A DNA stretch of 16,008 nt from Deltaproteobacteria bacterium (GTDB taxonomy: Bacteria > Desulfobacterota > Syntrophia > Syntrophales > UBA2210). Shown here one piece after another: positions 7,023-14,423 of the stretch. Where the stretch lies: the NCBI GenBank assembly GCA_019314085.1, contig JAFCZZ010000009.1, positions 1 through 16,008 on the forward strand, written 5' to 3'. Every line of letters begins with the position of its first letter. The stretch's first letter is position 1. The notes below the pieces were generated by a model. It was not told the origin of the DNA. It ran no database searches and was given only the letters and a program-made list of their open reading frames with translations. The translations under genes were made by a program, and so were the position numbers.

Positions 7023-7286
7023 ATGACGGGCACAGAGAAGACGGAAACGATTTATGGCAAGGAGTACCGGTTCCGGAAGCTGCCACCGCGGCAATGGGTC
7101 AGATTAAAAGACCGGTGCAAGAACCGATTCGGGGTCGTTCAGGAAGAGGACTTTATGTCGGAGGTGCTTGAGCATCTGGTAGTTGACCCCGTGGTAACAT
7201 TAGACGATTTCGAAGACTGGGACGAAGCGGAGGCGGTAGTCACAGCGGCGGTTCGGTTTCAACTTGGAAAGGCCATCCCAAAGTAG
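7023..7286 (+). CDS. Tail assembly chaperone, upstream frame (gpG-like)
   Basis: 87 residues between tube and tape measure genes, the standard position of tail assembly chaperones such as lambda gpG/gpGT. It has an N-terminal beta segment (TETIYGKEYRFRKLPPRQW) that probably contacts the tube-like fold and a helical C-terminal part (LDDFEDWDEAEAVVTAAVRF). Chaperones of this kind coat the tape measure before tube assembly and are absent from the virion. The next frame overlaps in the +1 register and lacks its own ribosome binding site, so a minority of ribosomes may shift at TTT 7257-7259 to make a 157-residue extended protein (79 residues plus 78). The ribosome binding site of this gene is weak compared with its neighbours: no GGAGG is visible in the ten bases between the tube stop and the ATG. 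Confidence 0.72.
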   Translation: MTGTEKTETIYGKEYRFRKLPPRQWVRLKDRCKNRFGVVQEEDFMSEVLEHLVVDPVVTLDDFEDWDEAEAVVTAAVRFQLGKAIPK

Positions 7287-7497
7287 GGCGATCTACAAGC
7301 AACGGGCGCGTGAGAACTGGGCGTTCTGGAGGCTGGTCTTGAGCGATATTGGAATCTCATATACAGAGGCATCACAGATGATGGAGGACGAGATACTTGA
7401 AGCTAATGCCGCGCTGGATATCAAACTGGAGATGGAACGGCAGGAGCAACAGCGCGCGACAAGAGGAACTCGTCCTCGTTTCAGGCGGAGGCGGTGA
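7240..7497 (+). CDS. Tail assembly chaperone, downstream frame (gpT-like), probably frameshift-expressed
   Basis: This frame is open from 7240, just after TAG 7237-7239, to TGA 7495-7497. The first possible start, TTG 7264, has no Shine-Dalgarno site in range and the first ATG is only at 7378, so independent initiation is doubtful. The encoded part contains NWAFWRLVLSDIGISYTEAS (about bases 7315-7374), then MEDEILEANAALDIKLEMER and a basic tail RPRFRRRR. The 'W...L...G.SY.EA..M...EI.EAN.AL' layout is what I expect of the C-terminal extension of a tail chaperone that binds the tape measure. It overlaps the upstream frame by 47 bases in the +1 register (equivalent to -2) and ends three bases before the tape measure start. 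Confidence 0.68.
   Translation, partial: SQRRFGFNLERPSQSRAIYKQRARENWAFWRLVLSDIGISYTEASQMMEDEILEANAALDIKLEMERQEQQRATRGTRPRFRRRR
7254..7262 (+). other. Candidate +1 programmed ribosomal frameshift site CGG_TTT_CAA
   Basis: Within the overlap of the two chaperone frames, the upstream frame reads CGG TTT CAA. A peptidyl-tRNA-Phe (anticodon GAA) on TTT can move one base to TTC and gains a better pair, after which AAC TTG GAA would be read in the downstream frame. A TTT C core with +1 slip is known from influenza PA-X. No other codon in the overlap re-pairs well in the +1 or -2 register; AAG to GAA at 7267-7271 is a weaker -2 option. Site choice is inference. Confidence 0.45.
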
Positions 7498-7500
7498 TAT

Positions 7501-9765
7501 ATGGCACTGCGTTCATTGATAGCAGAGGTTTTTCTGCGAGACAAAGCAACCGCCGTTTTGCAAGGAATAAATTCAGAAATGGACAGCCTCAAGCAGAACG
7601 TTGATGCTGTTGATACCGCATACGATGATCTATCTTCTCAGACAGAGACATTTTCAGTTGAGGCACAATCGGCAATTGAGGATGTTGCGGAGTCCACGGA
7701 AGAACTTGGTGATGAAACATCCTCGTTTGGTAATATCACTGACAGAATCAGTGACATTGTTACACGGAAATGGAAGGAGATCGGGCTCGCAATTGGAGCT
7801 GCTGGGGCAGCGCTGGAAGGATATCTGCGTCTGACTGAGGACTGGGAGGTGCAGACGCGGCAGATAGCTATTCTGGAAGGCACATCAGCAGATGTTGTTC
7901 GGGAAAGCACTGCCGCAATGACGAACCACACGTTTTCTATCACAGATGCTCTGAGAGCGAGACGAGCTCTCATCCGGATGGGGATAACTGAAACGGAGCA
8001 GCTGAATAGAATACTTCCTCTACTCGATATGTATGCCGACGCCACGGGTAAAGACATTGTCGAAGGCGCGGAGATGGCCTATTATGCGCTGGGGCAGCTG
8101 GGGGAGAGTATTGAAACTCTCAGTGAAGAACAGCTCGACACTTTCACATTCATGACAACCAGGGCTGGAGTGGAAACCACCCGGTTGCGCACGATATTAA
8201 TGCAGCTTGGCCCAGATTTCCGGGCAATGGGATACGACCTCGATGATTTTGCCGTTCTGATGGCGGCATTGAATGAGCAGGGAATGATTGGCGAGGGAGT
8301 AACCTCCAGACTAAGCAAAGCGATGCGAGAGGCTGGTGGAGACGCCAGAGCGTTTGAAAGACAGCTTGGTCTGACCAGAGAGGAACTTGATGCGGCGGCA
8401 GAATCGCTGGAGAATGCTCGTGGAATAACCGCTGAACTTGCTCAACCGGTATGGGACGCGGCTACCCCGCTTGAGCGTCTACAGTTCGACCTACAGAAGC
8501 TTGGTTACACCCTGGGTGTAACGATACGTTATTTCGATTGGATACCGCCGGTTCTGACGAGCATCGCCAGCCTGATGGGAATAATCTCGATGGCGCAGTT
8601 CATGACCGGGACAAAAACGGTATTGGAACTGGTAAAAACACTACCACAACTAACCACAATTGTTCCGCAATTAACCGCAGCTATTTCAAGTTTTGGCGTG
8701 ACACTATTGGCATCTCCAATTACATGGATTGTTGTTGCTATCGGGGGACTTATTGCTGTGCTGGTGGTGCTGTACACTCAGGTTGACTGGGTACGGGAAG
8801 CGATAGACAGTGCGTTTGGGGCAATGTATGAAAGCATCCAGTGGTTCGTTTCGGGAATAGTAGAGGCGTGGAAAGAACACCGGGGTCTGATTGGGGCAGT
8901 GGCCACAGTTTTCGAGAGGCTTTCTGCTGAAATATCGGATATGGTCGATACGTTTGTTGGTGGTATTCAATACATCGTTACTGCCTGGTCAGAAGGAAGT
9001 GGCGTTCTTGGGAAGACTCTCAGATTAATCACAGCACCGTTCGAGATTCTGTTGAACCTCATTGAAATTGCCGGGGCTCTCACCTGGGCAGTGCTCACTG
9101 GAGATATAGAACCGCTTAAGGCGGCATTTAGCGATTTTGAAGACACATTGGTTGGTATCTGGGATAATCTCATCATTGGTATCATTGAATCCATCAAGGA
9201 TATCGATTGGCTCCAGTTAGGAAAGAACATCATACTGACTATCGGTCAAGGAATGCTTGATGCTGCTACAAATGTTTACCAGACTGTTGCTGAACTGGTT
9301 GACATCTGGGATAACCTTGTTACTGGTATTATTGAGTCTATCAGGAGCGTTGACTGGATTCAGCTGGGTAAAGATATCATACTGGGCATTGGTCAGGGAA
9401 TGCTTGATGCTGCCACAAACGTTTATCAAACCGTTGCTGATATTGGGGGAGCGATAGCCGACGGGATCGCTGAGTTCTTTGGAATATCGTCCCCATCCAG
9501 GCTGATGATTGATTACGGCATCAACATCAGTGAAGGTCTCTCTCAAGGTATGAAAGAGGGTGCAGAACATACCTATGCACCAGAATCTGACTTTATCCCG
9601 GCTCTGCCACGAATGATAGGCCCGTTTGCCCCGACTGTCAATATCAGCATATCAGGAGTTGGAGGATCTCCCGAAGAGATCGCACACACGGTGGATAAGC
9701 GGCTACGCCAGACATTCGACCAGTATGCGCATGAGTACTTCAAACGGCAGTTACGGAGGAGATAA
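7501..9765 (+). CDS. Tail tape measure protein
   Basis: 754 residues, the longest gene here. The N-terminal 80 residues are coiled-coil-like (INSEMDSLKQNVDAVDTAYD and beyond). A tape-measure core domain (PhageMin_Tail/TP901 type) covers about 110-300, with ITDALRARRALIRMG and FRAMGYDLDDFAVLMAALNE. Hydrophobic segments follow, the clearest at about 405-427 (SPITWIVVAIGGLIAVLVVL), plus others near 345-365 and 515-535. Such segments may enter the host membrane during DNA ejection. Next come two tandem 49-residue repeats (553-650) and the conserved GISSPSRL motif at 661-668 with SEGLSQGMKEG. The protein sets tail length: at about 0.15 nm per residue it predicts a tail near 110 nm (rule of thumb). 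I see no lysozyme or peptidase domain. The start follows GGAGG at 7487-7491. Confidence 0.93.
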   Translation: MALRSLIAEVFLRDKATAVLQGINSEMDSLKQNVDAVDTAYDDLSSQTETFSVEAQSAIEDVAESTEELGDETSSFGNITDRISDIVTRKWKEIGLAIGAAGAALEGYLRLTEDWEVQTRQIAILEGTSADVVRESTAAMTNHTFSITDALRARRALIRMGITETEQLNRILPLLDMYADATGKDIVEGAEMAYYALGQLGESIETLSEEQLDTFTFMTTRAGVETTRLRTILMQLGPDFRAMGYDLDDFAVLMAALNEQGMIGEGVTSRLSKAMREAGGDARAFERQLGLTREELDAAAESLENARGITAELAQPVWDAATPLERLQFDLQKLGYTLGVTIRYFDWIPPVLTSIASLMGIISMAQFMTGTKTVLELVKTLPQLTTIVPQLTAAISSFGVTLLASPITWIVVAIGGLIAVLVVLYTQVDWVREAIDSAFGAMYESIQWFVSGIVEAWKEHRGLIGAVATVFERLSAEISDMVDTFVGGIQYIVTAWSEGSGVLGKTLRLITAPFEILLNLIEIAGALTWAVLTGDIEPLKAAFSDFEDTLVGIWDNLIIGIIESIKDIDWLQLGKNIILTIGQGMLDAATNVYQTVAELVDIWDNLVTGIIESIRSVDWIQLGKDIILGIGQGMLDAATNVYQTVADIGGAIADGIAEFFGISSPSRLMIDYGINISEGLSQGMKEGAEHTYAPESDFIPALPRMIGPFAPTVNISISGVGGSPEEIAHTVDKRLRQTFDQYAHEYFKRQLRRR
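9157..9450 (+). repeat. Tandem 147-base repeat, two copies, in the tape measure gene
   Basis: Copy 1 is 9157-9303 and copy 2 is 9304-9450, both in frame and both beginning ATC TGG GAT. They encode 49-residue units that start IWDNL, share GIIESI, DW.QLGK, IIL.IGQGMLDAATNVYQTVA, and by my count are identical at 37 of 49 residues. The nucleotide copies differ at many third positions, so the duplication is not very recent. The unit resembles the short hydrophobic repeats common near the C-terminus of tape measure proteins just before the SSPSR motif. Confidence 0.9.
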
Positions 9766-10265
9766 TGACCCGTTCCCGATTGACATCGATGGAATCAGGT
9801 TCGAGCATAGAACTTGACGTGGTGGAGGAGGAATCGGCGCAACTGAAGAATGAGGTCACGGTGCTCCCAGTTGAGCGAGGCCGCGACATCTCTGACCACG
9901 TGGAACTCAAGCCGGCAACTCTCACATTGAAGGGGGTTATTGCCGGAAAAGATGCCGGTACGAAACTGACCACGCTCATCCAGTGGCGGGAAGATCGTCA
10001 CCGTCTGCGCTATTCTGGCAGGCGGGTGGTCTCAAACTATGTTATACAGGAACTCTCCACCCATGCTGATGTGACAATCGGTGATGGGTTTTCATTCACG
10101 CTTAAACTCCAGCAGGTTCGGGTAGTATCTGCATCCCCCATCAAGCCGATTGGGATTGCAACTCAGACTGAGAGCGAAGAGAACCGGGGGTTCGTGCAGG
10201 TGCAAACTCGTAGCGGAATAACACCAACGGCTGCGGGCGCTGTGTATGTGAGTGGGGAGGTGTGA
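9765..10265 (+). CDS. Dit-like baseplate protein / tail tube initiator
   Basis: 166 residues. After a short leader, SIELDVVEEESAQLKNEVTV, LPVERGRDISDHVELKPATL and TLKGVIAG form the characteristic start of Dit-like phage tail proteins ('ELDV..EE....NEVT..PVE.G..I.DHV...P..L.L.G'). VVSNYVIQELSTHADVTIGD and FSFTLKLQQVRVV complete the beta fold that stacks on the end of the tube. Thr/Val-rich residues follow at the C-terminus. It would connect tube and hub, and lies directly after the tape measure gene as expected. The start overlaps the previous TAA by one base. GGAGGAG at 9755-9761 supports ATG 9765, although ATG 9789 would fit the family's short N-terminus. Confidence 0.82.
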   Translation: MTRSRLTSMESGSSIELDVVEEESAQLKNEVTVLPVERGRDISDHVELKPATLTLKGVIAGKDAGTKLTTLIQWREDRHRLRYSGRRVVSNYVIQELSTHADVTIGDGFSFTLKLQQVRVVSASPIKPIGIATQTESEENRGFVQVQTRSGITPTAAGAVYVSGEV

Positions 10266-10268
10266 TAA

Positions 10269-10592
10269 ATGGAATATATTCCCGTGCTGAAAAATGCTAT
10301 TCCCTACACAGCCAAAACCCGTATTGCTGGGGAAACATACGAGTTTGCGTTCAATTACAATGCCGAGTATGATTATTTCACCGTCACTCTGTCTCGGGAT
10401 GGTTCCCCAATATCCACACGAAAAATTATATATGGATTGCCTCTCTTTCCCGCGACAGATCAGTTTCCCAAAAAGTTAATAGTACCGCTGGATAGTTCAC
10501 TGGCAGAAACACGGGTAGGTTGGGAGCAGTTGGAGAAGACTGTCTTTCTGTGTGTGATTGAACCTGATAAATGGGAGGGCGCGCGTGTCTGA
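10269..10592 (+). CDS. Baseplate plug protein, Pam3 gp18-like
   Basis: 107 residues matching the small plug family named after cyanophage Pam3 gp18: an opening EYIPVLKNAIPYTAKTRIAG, then YEFAFNYNAEYDYFTVTLSR, IIYGLPLFP and a conserved end with LIVPLDSS. In Pam3 this protein plugs the tube end inside the baseplate hub and is released on ejection; the same role is inferred here. It lies between the tube initiator and the hub, its usual place. GGAGGT at 10256-10261 gives the start, and its stop lies inside the hub gene (eight-base overlap). No sign of truncation. Confidence 0.85.
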   Translation: MEYIPVLKNAIPYTAKTRIAGETYEFAFNYNAEYDYFTVTLSRDGSPISTRKIIYGLPLFPATDQFPKKLIVPLDSSLAETRVGWEQLEKTVFLCVIEPDKWEGARV

Positions 10593-11379
10593 ATTCTGGC
10601 TCAGGGAACTTGAGGTAAGCACTGGCGGTGCAATGTTTCACTATCCGGAGTTCGAGATAGAACTGGAGGTTGAATTTGACGAGACTCCAGATCCCGATAG
10701 GGCTACCGTGAGTCTGTATAACATATCCCCATCACACGAGACGCAAATCAAACAGGGAGAACCCATCACCATAGCCGCCGGTTATCAGGGTGATGTGGGG
10801 ACAGTGCTTGTGGGTCTGATTACTGATGTCTCATCATACTGGGATGGAATCAACAGAGTATGTGAGATTGAAGCCGTTGATGCCGCCGCGGAGTATCTGG
10901 AACAGACTATCAGCCGCACCTATATGCCAGGCGCTACCACAAAAGCAGTGCTAACAGATGTCCTGACCGCCTCCGGGCTGGAAGTGGGGGTTGTGGATCT
11001 TCCCAACAACACGGTTTATCTGAATGGCAAGGTGGTCGAGGGACGCATCAAAACGGTGGCTGAGGAACTTGCAGAGGACGGGGGTGCTAAGCTCTATATC
11101 ATGAACGGAACAATAAACGCCGCCCCTCCTGAATATGCTGAGCACCTCGGCGTTTATCTCGATAGCGAACATGGGTTACTACGTTCCCCCACACGGGTTG
11201 ATTCGGACGAAGCGGAGTGGGAGATAGAGACACTCCTTCATTACAGGATTCGAGCGGGAACACTGGTAGATGTCTCATCTGATACAGCGAACGGAGTGTT
11301 CCGGGTGGTCTCAGGCAGACATACGAGCAATTCAACATCTCACAAGACGACGATACAGGTTGTGGAGGCTGAAGAATAA
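10585..11379 (+). CDS. Baseplate hub protein (gp27/gpD-like)
   Basis: 264 residues with a GTG start at 10585, chosen because GGGAGGG at 10573-10579 lies five bases upstream. The longer option (TTG 10558) has no such site and would extend deep into the plug gene. The sequence has the hub layout: an opening beta domain (FEIELEVEFDETPDPDRATV, SLYNISPSHETQIKQGEPIT, VLVGLITDVSSYWDG), an alpha/beta middle (TTKAVLTDVLTASGLEVGV) and a closing segment GLLRSPTRVD, LLHYRIRAGTLVDVSS and FRVVSGRHTSNSTSHKTTIQ. Hubs form a trimer between tube and spike. No lysozyme domain is inserted. The order plug-hub-spike supports the call. Confidence 0.82.
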   Translation: MSEFWLRELEVSTGGAMFHYPEFEIELEVEFDETPDPDRATVSLYNISPSHETQIKQGEPITIAAGYQGDVGTVLVGLITDVSSYWDGINRVCEIEAVDAAAEYLEQTISRTYMPGATTKAVLTDVLTASGLEVGVVDLPNNTVYLNGKVVEGRIKTVAEELAEDGGAKLYIMNGTINAAPPEYAEHLGVYLDSEHGLLRSPTRVDSDEAEWEIETLLHYRIRAGTLVDVSSDTANGVFRVVSGRHTSNSTSHKTTIQVVEAEE

Positions 11380-12002
11380 TGAGCGGATTTGGGGACTTCA
11401 TACGGGATTCGTTGAAAGAACACGCCAGTCAACTGCATGTCGCATTTCTGGCCATGGTTGTCCGGTTTAATGCCAGGGAGATGTGGGCAGACATCCAGCC
11501 ACTCGAAATCGGTCTCCCTCTGATTACGAAAGTCCCTGTGGCTATCCAGCGCGCTGGTCCGTTTTATTTCCGTGTTCCGTATCAGCCGGGTGATATTGTG
11601 GTTGCGGTCTGTTCAGATACAGGAATCGACAAAATGATAACAACGGGGTTGCCAGACCTACCACTTGGCAAACGGCGACACAAACTGGATGATGCAATCA
11701 TAATCGGAGGGATAACACCATTCACCAACCCACTTCCGGCTGAAGAAACGGACAGTGTTATACTCGCAAAGCGAGACCTGTCCGCAAAAATCATATTACG
11801 GCCAGATAACAACATAATTATCGAGACGGATGGGACTATCTATCTTGGTAGTGAGAACGCCACGGAAGGGGCATCTCTTGGAACGAGTCTCAAGGCGTGG
11901 CTTGATGGCCACACGCACAGCGGAGTTGCTCCAGGGACTGCATCTACTGGTTCGCCAACCTCCAGTAGTCCTGCCCCGAGCAGTAAGGTGATACTTGAAT
12001 GA
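11379..12002 (+). CDS. Central spike protein, Gp138 N-terminal domain, HxH tip
   Basis: 207 residues. Residues about 20-110 fit the Gp138 N-terminal (OB-like) domain: VAFLAMVVRFNAREMWADIQ, VPVAIQRAGPFYFRVPYQPG, DIVVAVCSDTGID and KRRHKLDDAIIIGGITPF. A short beta segment follows (about 125-160: VILAKRDLSAKIIL, NNIIIETDGTIYLG), then DGHTHSGVAPGTASTGSP. The His178-Thr-His180 pair resembles the iron-binding tip motif of P2 gpV and phi92 gp138 spikes (family knowledge). This is the needle that first meets the host envelope; it is short, with little room for a long beta helix. It begins at ATG 11379, which shares one base with the hub stop, after GGAGG at 11364-11368. Confidence 0.9.
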   Translation: MSGFGDFIRDSLKEHASQLHVAFLAMVVRFNAREMWADIQPLEIGLPLITKVPVAIQRAGPFYFRVPYQPGDIVVAVCSDTGIDKMITTGLPDLPLGKRRHKLDDAIIIGGITPFTNPLPAEETDSVILAKRDLSAKIILRPDNNIIIETDGTIYLGSENATEGASLGTSLKAWLDGHTHSGVAPGTASTGSPTSSSPAPSSKVILE

Positions 12003-12367
12003 TGACATTTGCGCTTAATCGGGACACGGGAGATATACAGTTAGACGGTGCCGGGAATATCGTGACGGTTACAGGAGGAGAGGAAAAAACACAGAGCGTG
12101 TGGTTGCTTCTCTCGATGATGAAGGAAGAGTGGTTCCTGAATCCAGACTATGGGCTGGACTACTGGGCGTTTCTGGGGCAGAAGTGGAGTGCTGCCAGAG
12201 AACAGACTTATGCGGCATTCATTGACACATTGCAGCAGGAACCCCGAATACGGGAAATCCACTATGTGAATCTGTCATACGATGAGAACACCCGTACACT
12301 GACAGTGGAATTCAAGGTCACGATGGACGGGGAGGAGATAGAAGAAAGCATGGAGATAACAGTATGA
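11999..12367 (+). CDS. Baseplate wedge protein, gp25/gpW-like
   Basis: 122 residues. The N-terminal beta hairpin (ALNRDTGDIQLDGAGNIVTV) and the following TQSVWLLLSMMKEEWFLNPD, YGLDYWAFLGQKW and PRIREIHYVNLSYDENTRTL are the usual blocks of T4 gp25 / P2 gpW-type wedge proteins, in which a Glu-Trp-Phe and Asp-Tyr-Gly pair is conserved. The protein starts sheath assembly at the baseplate and binds the J wedge. Two start codons overlap the previous stop (ATG 11999 and ATG 12002); the family start does not separate them. Its TGA overlaps the next ATG (12364-12367). Strong call by sequence and order. Confidence 0.88.
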   Translation: MMTFALNRDTGDIQLDGAGNIVTVTGGEEKTQSVWLLLSMMKEEWFLNPDYGLDYWAFLGQKWSAAREQTYAAFIDTLQQEPRIREIHYVNLSYDENTRTLTVEFKVTMDGEEIEESMEITV

Positions 12368-13524
12368 CGTCGTTTGGATTGCTGCCAACGGGATTCAACC
12401 GGAAGCGTTATGCGGATATCATAGCCGATAAGGAAGAGCGGGCACGGGCACTGTTTGGGGAATCGGTCAATTTGCAGGAGAATTCCCCATTGGGGTTGTT
12501 TATTCGTCTCAATGCGTGGGAAGAAGCGCGATTGTGGCAGATAGTGGAGGAGGTCTATTATTCACGATTCATAGATACGGCGGAAGGGGAATCCCTCGAT
12601 TTGCTGGTGAGCCATATCGGTATGACCAGAACCCCTGCCGTGAAAGCGACCGGGGAAATTACAATCAGTGGAACTGATGGAGTCATAGTTCCCGAAGGGT
12701 TTGTTGTCCAGACCGTTGATGGATGCCAGTTTGTGACCACTGAAGAGGTTACCATTTCTGGAGAAACAGCGATTGCCCCTATCGAAGCGGTGGTCGCAGG
12801 GGCAGCCGGCAACGTTCCTGCATACACGATAACACAGATCGTGAATCCTCTACCAGGTGTGAGTACTGTGACAAATGAATCTCCTACAACAGGAGGGAAG
12901 GATAGGGAGTCTGATACAGACTTGCGGATGCGCTACAAGCGCAGCGTGGCACTTCCAGGCACTGCAACCGCCGCCAGCATCGAGGCCAGGTTACTGTCTC
13001 TGGATACCGTTGAGGACGCATATGTCCGGGAAAACGATACAAATACAACGGTGGACGGTCTTCCACCGAAGAGTGTGAACGCTCTTGTACTGGGTGGGGA
13101 TGATTCTGAGATAGCGCAGGTAATCTTTGAGACGAAATCCGCTGGAATTCAGGCGTATGGGGGAACTGTGGTAGAGGTTATAGACAGTCATGGTAACATT
13201 CATCAGATTGGATTTGATAGACCAACGGAAATTACAATCTACTATTCGGTGGGACTGAATGTCGATGTCAAGGAATTTCCATCAGATGGAATATCTCAGG
13301 TAACGGATGCTATAGTTCAATACACCAACAGTCTGTCACTTGGTGATGATTGCATTTATACGCGTGTTATTGCTACGATCCAGCAGGTTCCCGGTGTTCT
13401 GGACATCCCGACACTGTTTATGGATACTGTCTCCCCGCCAGAGTCGACAGGTAACATTAGCATAGCGTTTAATGAACTGGCACGTACATCAGCTGAAAAC
13501 ATTCAGGTAGAGGTGGTTACATGA
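12364..13524 (+). CDS. Baseplate wedge protein J (gp47/gp6-like)
   Basis: 386 residues. It has the complete Baseplate J signature: LQENSPLGLFIRLNAWEEAR, the SRFIDTAEGESLDLLVSHIG motif, a beta part with VIVPEGFVVQTVDG, PIEAVVAGAAGNVPAYTITQ, and PGVSTVTNESPTTGGKDRES with DTDLRMRYKRSV just after. The C-terminal half includes TEITIYYSVGLNVDVKEFPS, RVIATIQQVPGVLDI and a final IQVEVVT. Two copies of J with one tail protein I form the wedge in simple contractile systems (family knowledge). The gene overlaps both neighbours by four bases. No deletion or fusion is evident. Confidence 0.93.
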   Translation: MTSFGLLPTGFNRKRYADIIADKEERARALFGESVNLQENSPLGLFIRLNAWEEARLWQIVEEVYYSRFIDTAEGESLDLLVSHIGMTRTPAVKATGEITISGTDGVIVPEGFVVQTVDGCQFVTTEEVTISGETAIAPIEAVVAGAAGNVPAYTITQIVNPLPGVSTVTNESPTTGGKDRESDTDLRMRYKRSVALPGTATAASIEARLLSLDTVEDAYVRENDTNTTVDGLPPKSVNALVLGGDDSEIAQVIFETKSAGIQAYGGTVVEVIDSHGNIHQIGFDRPTEITIYYSVGLNVDVKEFPSDGISQVTDAIVQYTNSLSLGDDCIYTRVIATIQQVPGVLDIPTLFMDTVSPPESTGNISIAFNELARTSAENIQVEVVT

Positions 13525-14423
13525 GCAGTGTTCCCCTTCCTCCCGAATCTCTGAGCACCATCGAGCGGATGCTAAAGGCTCTTCCGCACGTGTATGCGAA
13601 ATCTTCTGACAGCAACACGCGAAAACTTCTATCCATTCCAGCCCGTGAACTGGATGTTCTGTTGCTGGAACTCGCGACAATTCAGGACTGGGAGCAAATA
13701 GACCACGCGCGTGGTCAAACGCTGGATCTGATAGGGACTAATGTACGTGAACCACGGGGGAGCAAGGATGATGTTCAATACAGAATCTACCTGAAGCTAC
13801 GGCAGATAGTGAACCTTTCCAGAGGGGAGATAGAACGGTTCAACACTGTGCTCAATATATTGCTCGGGGATGCATATCTTGGCATACGAGAAGGGTGGAA
13901 TGACCCGATATCTCCAGAACCAGCACAGGTTATTATTGGTTATGATAACGATCTCCTATCCAGTGACCTGAGACAGCAATACAGAATAGAGTATGCCCCC
14001 GCTTATGTATTTGATGGGACTCTGCTGTTCGATGGAACGGAGACATGGGACACTGGAGAAACGTATCTACCTGATGGTACACTGATAAAGATTGCAGCGT
14101 TAGTGACTGAAACTATCCAGCATATCAGGGACTTTGTCAATGAAGTGAAGGCGGCGGGTGTGGGGTTGTACTGGGAAACCCCACGATACCCAATAACCAC
14201 GATTCCTGTTGATAATGAATCAATAGTTGGTGCTAACTTATCTGGCAGCACAGATACTCTTCCCACACAGGACGTGCTGAGAGCAGCGGGTCAAGAACCA
14301 GTTCTACCAAACCCCCCGCATACGTGGATTGGTGTATACTCATTCAACGGGAGTGTTGTGTTTGATGGGGTTCGAGACAGCAAGGTGAGCCAGAACGTGT
14401 ACATAACGGTGGAGTCGACATGA
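13521..14423 (+). CDS. Tail protein I-like wedge protein (DUF2612-type) with FDG repeats
   Basis: 300 residues. The N-terminal half is helical and fits phage tail protein I / DUF2612: ALPHVYAKSSDSNTRKLL, ARGQTLDLIGTNVREPRGSK, DDVQYRIYLKLRQIVNLSRG. It interacts with the J wedge and anchors fibres (family knowledge). Two short beta repeats of the form Y.F(D/N)G...FDG are seen, at 162-177 (YVFDGTLLFDGTETWD) and 273-286 (YSFNGSVVFDGVRD). Such sequences often mark the fibre-docking C-terminus. Between them is another helical and Pro-rich part (VTETIQHIRDFVNEVKAAGV). GAGGTGG at 13510-13516 precedes the ATG, and the start overlaps the J stop (ATGA). Confidence 0.82.
   Translation: MSSVPLPPESLSTIERMLKALPHVYAKSSDSNTRKLLSIPARELDVLLLELATIQDWEQIDHARGQTLDLIGTNVREPRGSKDDVQYRIYLKLRQIVNLSRGEIERFNTVLNILLGDAYLGIREGWNDPISPEPAQVIIGYDNDLLSSDLRQQYRIEYAPAYVFDGTLLFDGTETWDTGETYLPDGTLIKIAALVTETIQHIRDFVNEVKAAGVGLYWETPRYPITTIPVDNESIVGANLSGSTDTLPTQDVLRAAGQEPVLPNPPHTWIGVYSFNGSVVFDGVRDSKVSQNVYITVEST

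Noticed and set aside
6552..7094. 180-codon ORF on the minus strand
   Set aside because: It is antisense to the tube gene and both its borders, and its protein looks random (many Arg, Cys, Leu).
9626..9817. Frame ending DPFPIDIDGIRFEHRT across the tape measure/Dit-like junction
   Set aside because: The string resembles a tail protein start, and I considered a sequencing frameshift. But the Dit-like gene already has a good ribosome binding site and its own typical ELDVV..E start, so a chance frame is simpler.
10558..10584. TTG start for the hub gene
   Set aside because: No ribosome binding site in range and a longer overlap with the plug gene; GTG 10585 has GGGAGGG five bases upstream.
13701..13716. 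Perfect 16-base palindrome GACCACGCGCGTGGTC
   Set aside because: It is inside the tail protein I-like gene, encoding part of DHARGQ. About 0.25 such sites are expected by chance in 16 kb, so I do not call it an operator.
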